From Nocardia wallacei (GTDB lineage: Bacteria > Actinomycetota > Actinomycetes > Mycobacteriales > Mycobacteriaceae), in the NCBI RefSeq assembly GCF_029868745.1, contig NZ_JARWOP010000259.1, positions 1-47,596 of the forward strand: a DNA stretch of 47,596 nt. The letters run 5' to 3'. The translations under genes were made by a program, and so were the position numbers. Below are positions 27,554 to 37,009 of the stretch, piece after piece (position 1 is the stretch's first letter; each line of letters opens with the position of its first letter). The notes beneath the pieces were generated by a model, which saw only the letters and a list, made by a program, of their open reading frames with translations, was not told where the DNA came from and did no database searches.

Positions 27554-28830
27554 CCCGGGCCGTGTCGCCGCGGCGGCGCCGCGAAATACTGGATGCGCTG
27601 CGCCGCGGCACCGTACCGTCCAACGGCCTCGACCAACTCGCCGTCGGGCTCGCCCGGTTCGAAACCGAACTCGACACCGAGCTCGACGTCGTGGCCGCAG
27701 GTGGCGGCGTGTTCAAAGCGGTGCGCGGCGAATACGGCTCAGGTAAAACCTTCTTCGCCCGCTGGCTGGCCGACCGCGCAATGCGCAAACAGTTCGCCGT
27801 CGCCGAGGTACAGATCAACGAAATCGACACGCCGCTGCACAAATTGGAGACGGTGTACCGGCGCAGCATCGAATCCCTGCGCACCGCAACGGTGCAGCCG
27901 AGCGCCCTACGGCCGATCCTCGATTCCTGGCTGTTCACGGTGGAATCCGACGCCGAACAGCAGGGTATCGATCCGGATACCCTGCTCGAACGGCGGCTGG
28001 CCGACGTCGCCACGCGGGCGCCGGTGTTCCCCATGGCAATCCGTGCCTATCGCCGTGCCACCGTGAACGGCGGGAATGATGACGCCGACGGGCTGGTGGC
28101 CTGGCTGGGCGGCCAACCACACGTCTCGGCCACGGTGAAACGGACCGCCAATATCAAAGGCGACCTCGACCACTTCCTGGCCATGGGCTTTTTGCGCGGT
28201 CTGCTGACCGTGCTGCGCGACGCCGGTCACCCGGGACTGCTGCTGGTCCTGGACGAGGTCGAAACGCTGCAGCGGGTGCGCAGCGATGCACGAGCCAAGG
28301 CGCTCAACGCATTACGACAGTTGGTGGACGAAGTTCATGACGGCCACTATCCCGGGTTGTATCTACTGATCACCGGCACGCCCGCATTCTTCGAGGGCCG
28401 GCAAGGCGTACAGCTACTTCCGCCGCTCGCCGACCGGCTGCACACCGACTTCTCCGGGGATCCGAAGTTCGACAACCCACGGGCACCGCAATTGCGTTTA
28501 ACCGGTTTCGACCTCGATAAACTCACCGAACTCGGTGGCCGCGTCCGCGACCTGTACGCTGCTGATGCGAAATCGTGCGACCGCATCGCCACGACCGCCG
28601 ACGACGTATTCCTGTGCCGTTTCGCCGAGGCGGTTGCGGGCGCGCTCGGCGGGCGTGTGGGCATCGCACCACGACTGTTCCTGCGCAAACTGGTGGATGT
28701 GCTCGACAAGATTGATATCCACGCGGATTTCAACCCCTACCAGGACTATGAGATCCACATCGCCGATACCGAACTCGGCGAGACCGAGCGGGAAGCCCTG
28801 TCCGCCGACGACGTGAACCTCGAGCTGTGA
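27550..28830 (+). CDS. brxD: BREX type 2 ATP-binding protein BrxD
   Basis: A 426-residue P-loop ATPase found specifically in type 2 BREX loci. Walker A GEYGSGKTFFARWLADRA is at about residues 60-77. A Walker B-like strand, LLLVLDEVETLQRV, at about 230-243 is followed by a TG-T sensor segment (LYLLITGTPAFFEG). The C-terminus ends in an ORC/Cdc6-like region with HADFNPYQDYEIHIAD. Its precise role in Pgl restriction is not settled. The start ATG overlaps the pglZ stop as ATGA, and the end overlaps the GTG start of the helicase gene. Confidence 0.9.
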   Translation: MTRAVSPRRRREILDALRRGTVPSNGLDQLAVGLARFETELDTELDVVAAGGGVFKAVRGEYGSGKTFFARWLADRAMRKQFAVAEVQINEIDTPLHKLETVYRRSIESLRTATVQPSALRPILDSWLFTVESDAEQQGIDPDTLLERRLADVATRAPVFPMAIRAYRRATVNGGNDDADGLVAWLGGQPHVSATVKRTANIKGDLDHFLAMGFLRGLLTVLRDAGHPGLLLVLDEVETLQRVRSDARAKALNALRQLVDEVHDGHYPGLYLLITGTPAFFEGRQGVQLLPPLADRLHTDFSGDPKFDNPRAPQLRLTGFDLDKLTELGGRVRDLYAADAKSCDRIATTADDVFLCRFAEAVAGALGGRVGIAPRLFLRKLVDVLDKIDIHADFNPYQDYEIHIADTELGETEREALSADDVNLEL

Positions 28831-30935
28831 ACGATTCGTTCGGGATGCTGCACCCGGGACTGCAGTACCACTTGGCGAATACGCTGCGCTGGCCCGGCTT
28901 ACGTCCGACCCAGGCGGCGGCGGTTCCGCCGGTGTTGCGCGGCGAGGACGCGATCATCATCGCTCCCACCGCGGGGGGAAAGACGGAAGCGGCGATCTTC
29001 CCGGTGTTGACCGCAATGGCCGAGCATGATTGGGAGGGTTTGTCGGTTCTGTATGTGTGCCCGCTGCGGGCGTTGCTGAACAACCTCGGCCCGCGGCTGC
29101 ACCGATACGCGCAGTGGCTCGGACGATCTGCCTCGGTATGGCACGGCGACGTGGGACAGAGCGAGCGCCGCCGAATCATGGTGGAACGCCCGGACATCCT
29201 GCTGACCACACCAGAGTCACTCGAAGCGATGCTGGTGTCGACCAAGGTCGACACCCGGACTGTGTTCGGCGACTTGCGAGCCGTAATCGTCGACGAAATT
29301 CACGCTTTCGCCGGCGATGATCGCGGCTGGCATCTGCTCGCCGTGCTGGAACGACTCTCCCGCATCGCCGGTCGCCCTCTGCAGCGCATCGGGCTCTCTG
29401 CCACTGTCGGCAACCCGGAGGAGTTGTTGTCCTGGTTACAGGGCGGTTTCACCGACCGCCACCGCCAGGTTGTCGCTCCCCCTGCCGATCCCGGTTCGGC
29501 GACAACAGAACTCACCGTCGACTATGTCGGCTCCATCGACAACGCGGCAGAGGTGATCGCCGCGCTGCACCAGGGCGAGAAGCGTCTCGTCTTCGTCGAT
29601 AGTCGCAGGCGCGCCGAGGAGTTGGGGACAGAACTACGCCGACTGGGAGTCACGACCTTCTTATCCCATTCGTCACTGTCGGCAACGGAGCGGCGGCGCT
29701 CCGAGGAGGCATTCGCCGATGCCCGCGACACCGTCATCGTCGCTACCTCAACCCTCGAACTCGGCATCGACGTCGGCGACCTCGACCGTGTCGTCCAGAT
29801 TGACGCGCCGCGCACGGTGGCATCGTTTCTGCAGCGCCTCGGCCGGACCGGCCGACGCGCGGGCACCAGTCGAAACTGCCTGTTCCTCACCACATCTCAC
29901 GATGCGCTGCTGCAGACCCTGGGGATGCTGCAGTGCTGGTCCACCGGCTGGGTCGAGCCGATCATCCCGCCGCCCGCGCCACGGCACATCGCGGCTCAGC
30001 AGCTGATGGCGTTGTGTCTGCAGGAACACAAGATCGGCCGACACAGTTGGCCGCAGTGGTGGGGTTCGCTGCCGGTCTTCGACGACACCGCCGGCGAGAT
30101 TCTGGATCATCTCGTCGCGGAAGGCTACTTCGAGCCGGACGGGGACTTCCTGCACGTCGGCCCGCTGGCCGAGCATCATTTCGGGCGCCGCTACTTCTCC
30201 GATCTCACCGCCGTTTTCAGCGCACCGCCCGAGTTCACCGTACTCGCCGGACGGTCGGAGATCGGCACCATCGGACCGGACTTGCTCGTCGAAGAGATCG
30301 AGGGCCCTCGACTACTGTTACTCGCCGGACGATCCTGGAAGGTCACCCATATCGACTGGGCGCGCCACCGCTGTCAGGTCGAACCTACCGACGGTGGCGG
30401 CAAGGCGAAATGGTCGTCTCTGGGTGGGGGAATATCGTTTCCGATAACCCGCGCTATGCGCACTGTCGCGCTCGGGGCGACCCCGGATGGTGTGAAATTG
30501 ACCGGCCGCGCTGTCACAGCACTGTCGGAAATTCGCCTCAACCACGCCGACTGCGTCGATCCGAACCGCTTCGTCATCGCCCTGCCCGCTGACAACCCCG
30601 GGCGCTGGTGGACGTGGGCGGGCGCTGCGGCCAACCGCACTCTGCAGGCATCGCTGGCGATGATCGTCGACCCCCGGCAACGGATCGACGACAAATCTCT
30701 CCGCTTGTTACCCGATATCACTGCGGCACAGATCTCCGCGGCACTCGCCGACGTCACCCTGAATCTGCCGCGAGTCGACCGTAGCGCCCTCAACGGCCTG
30801 AAGTTCTCCATTGCATTACCACCGGCCCTCGCCCAGGACACCCTCGCAATTCGTATCGCCGACCTCGACTCGGCCCGAACTGTCGTCAGCGATCCTCGTG
30901 TCATCCACCGCGGTGAGACCTTAGACAACCTCTAA
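28827..30935 (+). CDS. brxHI: BREX type 2 helicase BrxHI (superfamily 2, Lhr-like)
   Basis: A 702-residue DEAD/DEAH-type helicase, the last gene of the type 2 BREX operon. Motif I APTAGGKTEAAIF is at about residue 46, and motif Ia VCPLRALLNNLGPRL follows. Motif II is VDEIHAF at about 154-160 (DEIH box) and motif III LSATVGNPEEL at about 190. The C-terminal RecA domain has STLELGIDVGDLDRVVQIDAP and motif VI QRLGRTGRRAG. After this comes a 300-residue C-terminal extension, as in Lhr-like helicases. It starts at GTG 28827, overlapping the brxD stop. It ends 42 bp before the left inverted repeat of an IS630-type remnant, so the operon is complete and not interrupted. Confidence 0.92.
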   Translation: MNDSFGMLHPGLQYHLANTLRWPGLRPTQAAAVPPVLRGEDAIIIAPTAGGKTEAAIFPVLTAMAEHDWEGLSVLYVCPLRALLNNLGPRLHRYAQWLGRSASVWHGDVGQSERRRIMVERPDILLTTPESLEAMLVSTKVDTRTVFGDLRAVIVDEIHAFAGDDRGWHLLAVLERLSRIAGRPLQRIGLSATVGNPEELLSWLQGGFTDRHRQVVAPPADPGSATTELTVDYVGSIDNAAEVIAALHQGEKRLVFVDSRRRAEELGTELRRLGVTTFLSHSSLSATERRRSEEAFADARDTVIVATSTLELGIDVGDLDRVVQIDAPRTVASFLQRLGRTGRRAGTSRNCLFLTTSHDALLQTLGMLQCWSTGWVEPIIPPPAPRHIAAQQLMALCLQEHKIGRHSWPQWWGSLPVFDDTAGEILDHLVAEGYFEPDGDFLHVGPLAEHHFGRRYFSDLTAVFSAPPEFTVLAGRSEIGTIGPDLLVEEIEGPRLLLLAGRSWKVTHIDWARHRCQVEPTDGGGKAKWSSLGGGISFPITRAMRTVALGATPDGVKLTGRAVTALSEIRLNHADCVDPNRFVIALPADNPGRWWTWAGAAANRTLQASLAMIVDPRQRIDDKSLRLLPDITAAQISAALADVTLNLPRVDRSALNGLKFSIALPPALAQDTLAIRIADLDSARTVVSDPRVIHRGETLDNL

Positions 30936-30980
30936 TTCGATCTTTCAGGTTATAAGAGAACCACAGTGTCACTTAACCTA

Positions 30981-31804
30981 GTGTTCCACGCCTGAAAACC
31001 GTTGTAGATATCGTGCGATGAGTCGAAGATTTCCTCGGCTGTCTTGCGCCAGACGACGGCGTGGGTTGGTGCACGTTCAGCTTGGCGGGCACGGCCTTAT
31101 TGATACTTGCCAGGATCTTGCGGAACTCGGCCGCCCGGTGCCGGCGGTGCAGTTCACCGATCACGGTGCCGTTGGCAATGTTGAACGCGGCGAACACGCT
31201 GGTGGTGCCGTGAGGCGTAGTCGTGGGTGCGGCGCTCGGGCATGCCCGGCATCATCGGCAGCCCGGGTGCGACCGATCCAAAGCTTGGATCTGCGACTTC
31301 TCATCCACGCACAGCACCACCGCCCGCTCGGCCAGATTGTGGTACAGGCCAACAACATCCACGACCTTCTCTACGAACAACGGATCCATGCAGATATTGA
31401 ACCCGTCACTCAGGTGCGGTCTCAGCTCGAACCGCTACCAGATCCGCCCAACGGTCGATTTCGACAGCCCGGTTCGCTCAGCCATCGACGACCGCGACCA
31501 GTGCGTGGCAACGGAAGGCAGCTGTTTGAGAGTCAACTCGGACCACGATCTGCTGCACCTGATTCAGCCGGATCGACGACGGGCGGCCCGGCCGCGTCTC
31601 ATCGGCCAGCCCATACTCGATTAGACGGCCACGACACTTCCGCAGGCCGCAGCGCTAAGCCTGCGTCGACGTAGCCCCTCGCGCACCCCCACCAACTCCC
31701 GACACTGAGCCTCGGTCACTACCAACTCCGGGCCCGACCTCGGCCACCAGTCCTCGCCACCGCCGAACCCTCCAATTACCCAACGAATTTCAAGCGCAGA
31801 ACAC
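30981..31804 (-). mobile_element. Internally deleted IS630-family insertion sequence
   Basis: The ends match as inverted repeats. The left end from 30,978 reads CTAGTGTTCCACGCCTGAAA and the right end, read inward from 31,807, reads CTAGTGTTCTGCGCTTGAAA. The TA inside CTAG at 30,979-30,980 and 31,805-31,806 is the expected TA target duplication of IS630-family elements. The body is about 824 bp, shorter than a typical 1.1-kb copy, and its transposase is broken. It lies between brxHI and the rlmN 3' end, so it entered the island edge after or together with the defence genes. Confidence 0.75.
31018..31730 (-). pseudogene. IS630-family transposase, frameshifted and lacking its C-terminus
   Basis: Minus-strand pieces follow the IS630 order: ATHWSRSSMAERTGLSKSTV (about 31,510-31,450), then a DPLFVEKVVDVVGLYHNLAE segment (about 31,390-31,330) and the catalytic strand VVLCVDEKSQIQALDR (about 31,322-31,275). 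After a frame change come FAAFNIANGTVIGELHRRHR (about 31,195-31,136) and FRKILASINKAVPAKLNVH. In intact enzymes the last part leads to a DNY and a final Glu of the DDE triad. Here it ends in unrelated residues, so the catalytic domain is incomplete. Several frame changes confirm that it is not functional. Confidence 0.75.
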
Positions 31805-31941
31805 TAGGCGAACACTCGCTGGCCACGTGTACTCCCACCCGAGTGAGGGCTGAGGCCCGCCGCGCACTCACCTACTTCTGTACAGCGCGAACATCGAACG
31901 GCTGATACGGACCCAGCATCACTGAGCAGCCGATGCGAAAC

Positions 31942-33051
31942 CTACCCCTCCGCCGCCAACTGCCCGCACGCCGCCGCGATCTCTTGCCCCCGCGTATCCC
32001 GCACCGTGCACGGCACACCCTGGGCCTCCACCCGCCGGACGAATTCCCGCTCAACGGGTTTCGGGGAGGCATCCCACTTCGAACCCGGGGTCGGGTTCAA
32101 GGGGATCAGGTTTACGTGGACCCGCGAACCGAGGGCTTTGTGGAGTTTGGAACCCAGCAGGTCCGCTCGCCAGGGGTGGTCGTTGATGTCGCGGATGAGG
32201 GCGTATTCGATGGATACTCGGCGGCCGGATTTGTCGGCGTAATACCTTGCGGCGTCGAGGACTTCGGAGATCGGCCAGCGATTGTTGACCGGTACCAGCG
32301 TGTCTCGCAGTTCGTCGTCCGGAGTGTGCAGGGAGACGGCCAGAGTCACGGACAGGTTTTCGTCGGCAAGTTTGCGGATCGCGGGGGCCAGGCCGACAGT
32401 TGACACCACGACGTTCCGCTGCGAGATACCCAGACCATCCGGTGAGGGGGACGTAATGCGGCGGACAGCCGCAACCACCCGCTTGTAGTTGGCCAGCGGC
32501 TCCCCCATGCCCATGAACACGATGTTCGAGAGACGGCCCGGTCCACCCGCGACCTCACCGTCGCGTAGAGCGGCCGCGGCGGCGCGCACCTGGTCGACGA
32601 TCTCGGCCGTGGAGAGGTTGCGGTTGAGCCCGCCCTGGCCGGTGGCGCAGAACGGGCAGGCCATGCCGCAGCCGGCCTGGCTGGAAATGCACAGGGTGTT
32701 GCGGTCGGGGTAGCGCATGAGGACCGACTCCAGCAGTGTGCCGTCGCCCGCGCGCCAGAGGGTTTTGCGGGTGGTGCCGTCGTCGCAGACCACGTGCCGG
32801 ACCTCGGTCAGCAGCGGCGGGAACAGCGCCTCGGCGACCGTGGCTCGCACGGGCGCGGGGAGGTCGGTCATCTGTTCGGGGTCGGCTTGCAGGCGGCCGT
32901 AGTACTGGCGGGCGATCTGGTCGGCGCGGAACTTCGGCAGTCCGAGTTGCTGGATCGCGCTGCGCCGCTCGTCCGCGTCGAGGTCGGCGAGGTGACGCGG
33001 CGGCATGCCCCGGCGCGGGGCATCGAAGACGAGCGGGAGGGAGGTAGCCAT
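31942..33051 (-). CDS. rlmN: Dual-specificity rRNA/tRNA adenine-C2 methyltransferase RlmN
   Basis: A 369-residue radical-SAM enzyme that methylates carbon 2 of A2503 in 23S rRNA and of A37 in some tRNAs. The 4Fe-4S cluster motif C128-x3-C132-x2-C135 is in [17 protein letters not shown]. The two cysteines of the methyl-transfer mechanism correspond to C121 (TLCISSQ) and C362 (AAACGQL). A helical N-terminal domain ([20 protein letters not shown]) recognises RNA. The start ATG 33051 follows GGGAGGTAG. The gene is intact even though the defence island begins 10-15 codons downstream of the repeated stretch in its 3' end. Its 3' portion is the right boundary repeat of the island. Confidence 0.95.
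   Translation of the reverse strand: MATSLPLVFDAPRRGMPPRHLADLDADERRSAIQQLGLPKFRADQIARQYYGRLQADPEQMTDLPAPVRATVAEALFPPLLTEVRHVVCDDGTTRKTLWRAGDGTLLESVLMRYPDRNTLCISSQAGCGMACPFCATGQGGLNRNLSTAEIVDQVRAAAAALRDGEVAGGPGRLSNIVFMGMGEPLANYKRVVAAVRRITSPSPDGLGISQRNVVVSTVGLAPAIRKLADENLSVTLAVSLHTPDDELRDTLVPVNNRWPISEVLDAARYYADKSGRRVSIEYALIRDINDHPWRADLLGSKLHKALGSRVHVNLIPLNPTPGSKWDASPKPVEREFVRRVEAQGVPCTVRDTRGQEIAAACGQLAAEG
31985..32090 (-). repeat. rlmN 3' segment duplicated at the far side of the island (right boundary repeat)
   Basis: This part of the intact rlmN gene recurs as a direct repeat at 4,572-4,677. The match is strongest over 32,048-32,076, where 28 of 29 bases are identical, and fades towards both sides while keeping the reading frame. 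The repeats are about 27 kb apart and enclose the Wadjet and BREX operons and the IS630 remnant. Confidence 0.8.
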
Positions 33052-33175
33052 AACTCGTCCATTCTCCCATCAGCGCGATCCGAACCGGCAGGTGGGCGCG
33101 GAGGCGGCGGTCACATGCCGACATCAGCGGAGGGTTATGCGTGTAAATACCATAGCCAGCGGCAATGATCGAGGT

Positions 33176-33559
33176 ATGACCAGCGAAACCACACCGACCT
33201 CGGGACCCGATCCGTACACCGGCCCCGGCACGCCGGTAACCCCTGTCACGCCCGCGACTCCCGGCGCGGAGACACTGCCCACCACACCAGCACCGCCGAC
33301 GACACGCGGCAAACGCTCACTCAAGACCCGCACCGGCTACACCTGGGTCGCCCTCGTCGCCGCCGCCGTGCTCGGCATCATCCTGCTGGTATTCATCCTG
33401 CAGAACCTGGACAAAGCCGAGGTGACGCTGTTCTTCTGGAGCTTCTCGCTGCCGCTCGGGATCACCATCCTGCTCTCGGTGATCGCCGGAGCGCTCGTGA
33501 TGGCACTCGTCGGCGGCGGGCGAATCCTGCAGTTGCGACGGGCTGCCAGGAGGGGCTGA
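33176..33559 (+). CDS. LapA-domain (DUF1049) small membrane protein
   Basis: A 127-residue membrane protein starting at ATG 33176 (GAGG just upstream). The first 45 residues are a Pro/Thr-rich cytoplasmic tail. A basic stretch (TRGKRSLKTR) and two membrane helices follow, VALVAAAVLGIILLVFILQN (about 56-75) and PLGITILLSVIAGALVMALV (about 90-112), ending in a basic tail. This is the LapA/DUF1049 layout, including the NLDKAEVTLFFWSFSLPLGI link. In Gram-negatives LapA takes part in lipopolysaccharide assembly; in actinobacteria its role is unknown. It is transcribed divergently from rlmN across 124 bp and ends five bases from the convergent cdsA end. Confidence 0.8.
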   Translation: MTSETTPTSGPDPYTGPGTPVTPVTPATPGAETLPTTPAPPTTRGKRSLKTRTGYTWVALVAAAVLGIILLVFILQNLDKAEVTLFFWSFSLPLGITILLSVIAGALVMALVGGGRILQLRRAARRG

Positions 33560-33564
33560 GCGGC

Positions 33565-34503
33565 CTACAGCAGAGCGGTGAAGACCACCCACGACACGAA
33601 CGCCGAGGGCAGCATCGAATCCAGGCGGTCCATGATGCCGCCGTGCCCGGGCAGCAGGGTGCCCATGTCCTTGATGCCCAGCTCGCGTTTCACCTGCGAC
33701 TCGACCAGGTCGCCACCGGTCGCGACCAGGACCACCGCGATACCCGCCAGCACGCCGATCATCGAATTCGCCTGCAGCAACAGGGTTACCGTGAGCAGAC
33801 CGCCGATGATGCAGAACACCAGCGACCCGGCGAAACCCTCCCATGACTTCTTCGGGCTGATGGCCGGAACCATCGGATGCTTGCCGAACAGCACCCCGGC
33901 CACATAGCCGCCGACATCCGAGCAGACCACCAGGATCATGAAGGTCAGCACGCGCAGATTGCCGTCGTCCTGCTGCAGTTGCAGCACCGCGAAGGAGGCC
34001 AGCAGCGGCACCCATGCCAGCACGAACAGCGTGATGGCGGTGTCGCGCAGGAAGTTTCGCGGCGTCGCCGCCAGACCGTGGTCGAACAGCCGCCAGCCCA
34101 TGCACACCAGCGCGGTGCCCGCGAACACGCCCGCCACGCCCTCGGTGCCGAACGGCCAGGCCAGCCACAGCATCGCCTGCCCGCCGAGCAGGAGCGGGAT
34201 GCGCGGCACGAGCACGTCCGCCTCACGCAGCCGCTTGGCGACCTCCCAGGTGGCGACCGCGATGGCCACCGCCACCACGCCGATGAGCACCTTGGGGACG
34301 AACAACAGGATCGCGATGAGCGATAGGCCGAGCGCGAAGCCGACGCCCAGCGCCGCGGGTAAGTTCCGGCCGGCACGCGAGGTCTTACCGTTCGGCTGCG
34401 CCGCCGACGGTGTTTCCCGCGCCGGCGTCACACCGGGCGCGTCGCTCGCCGGCACCGCATCGCCGGCGGCGGCTTCTTCGGCCACCATTGTCCCGTCGCT
34501 CAC
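33565..34503 (-). CDS. cdsA: Phosphatidate cytidylyltransferase CdsA
   Basis: A 312-residue polytopic membrane enzyme making CDP-diacylglycerol from CTP and phosphatidic acid, the branch point to phosphatidylinositol, cardiolipin and phosphatidylethanolamine. The CdsA signature is at the C-terminus: KRELGIKDMGTLLPGHGGIM, followed by DRLDS. An upstream VCSDVGGYVAGVLFGKHPM and the conserved SPKKSWEGFAGS are also present. About eight hydrophobic helices follow a 45-residue Ala/Pro-rich cytoplasmic start. It is the last gene of the rpsB-tsf / pyrH-frr-cdsA block on this strand. Confidence 0.95.
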   Translation of the reverse strand: MSDGTMVAEEAAAGDAVPASDAPGVTPARETPSAAQPNGKTSRAGRNLPAALGVGFALGLSLIAILLFVPKVLIGVVAVAIAVATWEVAKRLREADVLVPRIPLLLGGQAMLWLAWPFGTEGVAGVFAGTALVCMGWRLFDHGLAATPRNFLRDTAITLFVLAWVPLLASFAVLQLQQDDGNLRVLTFMILVVCSDVGGYVAGVLFGKHPMVPAISPKKSWEGFAGSLVFCIIGGLLTVTLLLQANSMIGVLAGIAVVLVATGGDLVESQVKRELGIKDMGTLLPGHGGIMDRLDSMLPSAFVSWVVFTALL

Positions 34504-34551
34504 TTGTCGTCTACTCCGTCTCCGGCCCCGGCGGGCAAACTGCCGAAGGCC

Positions 34552-35109
34552 TCAGACCTCGAGCAGTTCCGATTCCTTGTGCTTCACCAGTTCGTCGATC
34601 TGGGCGACATACCGGTGCGTCGTCTTGTCCAGTTCCTTCTCGGCGCGGCCGACCTCGTCCTCGCCCGCCTCGCCGTCCTTCTGAATGCGGCCCAGCTCTT
34701 CCATCGCCTTGCGCCGCACGTTGCGAATGCTGATCTTGGCGTCCTCGCCCTTGGACTTGGCCTGCTTGACCAGTTCGCGGCGACGCTCCTCGGTCAGCTG
34801 CGGGATGGACACGCGAATGATGTTGCCGTCGTTGGTCGGATTCACGCCCAGGTCCGAGTTGCGAATGGCGGTCTCGATGGTCTGTAGCTGCGCCTGCTCG
34901 TACGGCTTGATGATGACCATGCGCGGCTCGGGCACCGAGATGCTCGACATCTGCGTGACCGGCGTCAGCGACCCGTAATAGTCGACGACGATCCTGTTGA
35001 ACATGCTCGGGTTGGCGCGTCCGGTCCGGATGCCTCCGAGGTCGTCCTTCGCCACCGAGACGGCCTTTTCCATCTTCTCCTCGGCGTCGAAGAGCGCTTC
35101 TTCAATCAC
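34552..35109 (-). CDS. frr: Ribosome-recycling factor Frr
   Basis: A 185-residue factor that, with EF-G, splits post-termination ribosomes. The sequence is near-canonical: [20 protein letters not shown] at the start, [11 protein letters not shown], then [34 protein letters not shown] and the end [20 protein letters not shown]. The start is taken as GTG at 35109, because it is eight bases after GGAGG and gives the usual 185-residue length; the open frame extends five codons to an ATG at 35124 that covers the ribosome-binding site. Confidence 0.95.
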   Translation of the reverse strand: MIEEALFDAEEKMEKAVSVAKDDLGGIRTGRANPSMFNRIVVDYYGSLTPVTQMSSISVPEPRMVIIKPYEQAQLQTIETAIRNSDLGVNPTNDGNIIRVSIPQLTEERRRELVKQAKSKGEDAKISIRNVRRKAMEELGRIQKDGEAGEDEVGRAEKELDKTTHRYVAQIDELVKHKESELLEV

Positions 35110-35165
35110 GACCGTTTCCTCCACAGCATTCGTCGTATGTCGGTACCGGGCTCGTGAGCCACGAT

Positions 35166-35894
35166 TCAGGACCGAACCAATGTGCCGATCTTCTCACCGG
35201 CCACCGCACGGGCGATATTGCCCTTCGTCAGAAGATTGAACACCAACATGGGCATCTGGTTGTCCATACAGAGACTGAATGCGGTGGCATCGGCGACCTT
35301 CAGCCCGCGTTCGAGAACTTCCTTGTGTGTGACCTCGGTGAATTGGATGGCGTCGGGGTTCACCTTCGGGTCGTCGTCGAACACCCCGTCCACCGCCTTG
35401 GCCATCAGCACCACTTCCGCGCCGATCTCCAGCGCGCGCTGGGCGGCGGTGGTGTCGGTGGAGAAATACGGCATGCCCATTCCGGCGCCGAAGATCACCA
35501 CCCGACCCTTCTCCAGATGCCGCTTGGCCCGCAGCGGGAGATAGGGCTCGGCGACCTGACCCATCGTGATCGCCGTCTGCACGCGGGTATCCACGCCCTG
35601 CTGTTGCAGAAAGTCTTGCAGGGCAAGGCTGTTCATCACCGTGCCGAGCATGCCCATGTAGTCCGAGCGCGCCCGTTCCATGCCCCGTTCCTCGAGTTCG
35701 GCGCCACGGAAGAAGTTCCCGCCGCCGATGACGACCGCCACCTGCACGCCGGAGCCGACGACCTCGGCGATCTGCTCGGCGACCGTCTGCACCACGTCCG
35801 GGTCGAGCCCGACGTTGCCACCGCCGAACATCTCCCCGCCCAGCTTGAGGAGCACTCGGCGATAGCCCTTTCGGGCCGGTTCCGGGTCGGACAT
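35166..35894 (-). CDS. pyrH: UMP kinase PyrH
   Basis: A 242-residue bacterial-type UMP kinase (amino-acid kinase fold) making UDP from UMP. Visible motifs are [13 protein letters not shown] at the phosphate-binding start, [40 protein letters not shown], and [20 protein letters not shown] for nucleotide binding. ATG 35894 is preceded by AGGAG. An open frame extends to 36,047, but it has no ribosome-binding site and no similarity. It lies upstream of frr with a 56-bp gap, as in other actinobacteria. Confidence 0.95.
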   Translation of the reverse strand: MSDPEPARKGYRRVLLKLGGEMFGGGNVGLDPDVVQTVAEQIAEVVGSGVQVAVVIGGGNFFRGAELEERGMERARSDYMGMLGTVMNSLALQDFLQQQGVDTRVQTAITMGQVAEPYLPLRAKRHLEKGRVVIFGAGMGMPYFSTDTTAAQRALEIGAEVVLMAKAVDGVFDDDPKVNPDAIQFTEVTHKEVLERGLKVADATAFSLCMDNQMPMLVFNLLTKGNIARAVAGEKIGTLVRS

Positions 35895-36083
35895 CGGTCT
35901 CCTTCTACTCGGCAACCTGGTACACACGCGAAAAGACCATCCGGTGTCGGGAGGTACACGGGACGGTGACGAAAGCTGCGTCCATCCTGCCCTACGACCG
36001 GGGCCCGACGCGCACCGACCCACTGATTCGTGACCATCTCGGCGCACTTCGGACAGCGTCCGGATCGCGCCGCGCGGCGTAGC

Positions 36084-36123
36084 AAAAAGCTCCCGCGCAA
36101 CCGGATCGGTTGCACGGGAGCCC
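36084..36123 (-). terminator. Rho-independent terminator after tsf
   Basis: Read on the minus strand, GGGCTCCCGTGCAACCGATC is followed by CGGTTGCGCGGGAGC and TTTTT. The arms at 36,089-36,101 and 36,109-36,121 form a near-perfect stem with one internal mismatch and a short loop, followed directly by five T residues. It lies 14 bp past the tsf stop and should end the rpsB-tsf transcript before pyrH. Confidence 0.85.
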
Positions 36124-36134
36124 TTCTCGATCTA

Positions 36135-36959
36135 CTACGCCTGACCGACCTCGAACCGGGCGAAGCGGGTGATGGTGACGCCCGCGTCGGCCAGCAGCTG
36201 CTTGACGGTCTTCTTGGAGTCGGTGACCGACGGCTGCTCCAGCAGCACGACGTCCTTGTAGAAGCCGTTGACGCGGCCCTCGACGATCTTGGGCAGCGCG
36301 GCCTCCGGCTTGCCCTCCTCGCGGGCGGTGGCCTCGGCGATGCCGCGCTCCTTCTCCACGATGTCGGCCGGGACCTCGTCGCGGGTGACGTAGCGGGCCT
36401 TCAGCGCGGCGACCTGCATGGCGGCCGAACGCGCGGCCTCGGCGGCGGCGTCGCCCTCGCCCTGGTACTCGACCAGCACGCCGACGGCCGGCGGCAGGTC
36501 CGAGGAGCGCTTGTGCAGGTAGGTCGCGACCGGGCCGTCGAACGAGACGACGCGGCGCAGTTCCAGCTTTTCGCCGATCTTCGCGGCCAGCTCCTGCACG
36601 ACCTGGTCGGCGGTCTTGCCGTTGACGTCGAGCGCCTTCAGCGCGTCCAGGTCGGCCGGGCGGGACTTGGCCGCTGCCTCGGCGATGTCGCCGGCGACGT
36701 TCTGGAACTCGTCGTTCTTGGCGACGAAGTCGGTCTCCGAATTGATCTCGAACATGACGCCGTTCGAGGCGGCGACCAGACCCTCGGCGGTGGCGCGCTC
36801 GGCACGCTTGCCGACATCCTTGGCGCCCTTGATCCGCAGGACCTCGACGGCCTTGTCGAAATCGCCGTCGGTCTCCTCGAGGGCCTTCTTGCAGTCCATC
36901 ATTCCGGAGCCGGTGAGCTCACGGAGCCGCTTCACATCCGCGGCGGTGTAGTTCGCCAT
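36135..36959 (-). CDS. tsf: Elongation factor Ts
   Basis: A 274-residue nucleotide-exchange factor for EF-Tu. The UBA-like N-terminus [20 protein letters not shown], followed by [13 protein letters not shown], and the [11 protein letters not shown] motif (about 83-93) that contacts EF-Tu are both plain. The C-terminal subdomain ends [23 protein letters not shown] 36959 is preceded by AAGGAGG. It lies downstream of rpsB, with a hairpin in the gap, and a strong terminator follows. Confidence 0.97.
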   Translation of the reverse strand: MANYTAADVKRLRELTGSGMMDCKKALEETDGDFDKAVEVLRIKGAKDVGKRAERATAEGLVAASNGVMFEINSETDFVAKNDEFQNVAGDIAEAAAKSRPADLDALKALDVNGKTADQVVQELAAKIGEKLELRRVVSFDGPVATYLHKRSSDLPPAVGVLVEYQGEGDAAAEAARSAAMQVAALKARYVTRDEVPADIVEKERGIAEATAREEGKPEAALPKIVEGRVNGFYKDVVLLEQPSVTDSKKTVKQLLADAGVTITRFARFEVGQA

Positions 36960-37009
36960 CCTGGCGAGCCTCCTTCAACGGTAAAGGTTCAGGTCTCTGG
37001 CAACACCAT

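Noticed and set aside
31018..31674. 218-codon plus-strand frame after brxHI
   Set aside because: It is antisense to the IS630 transposase pieces, which have clear family motifs on the minus strand.
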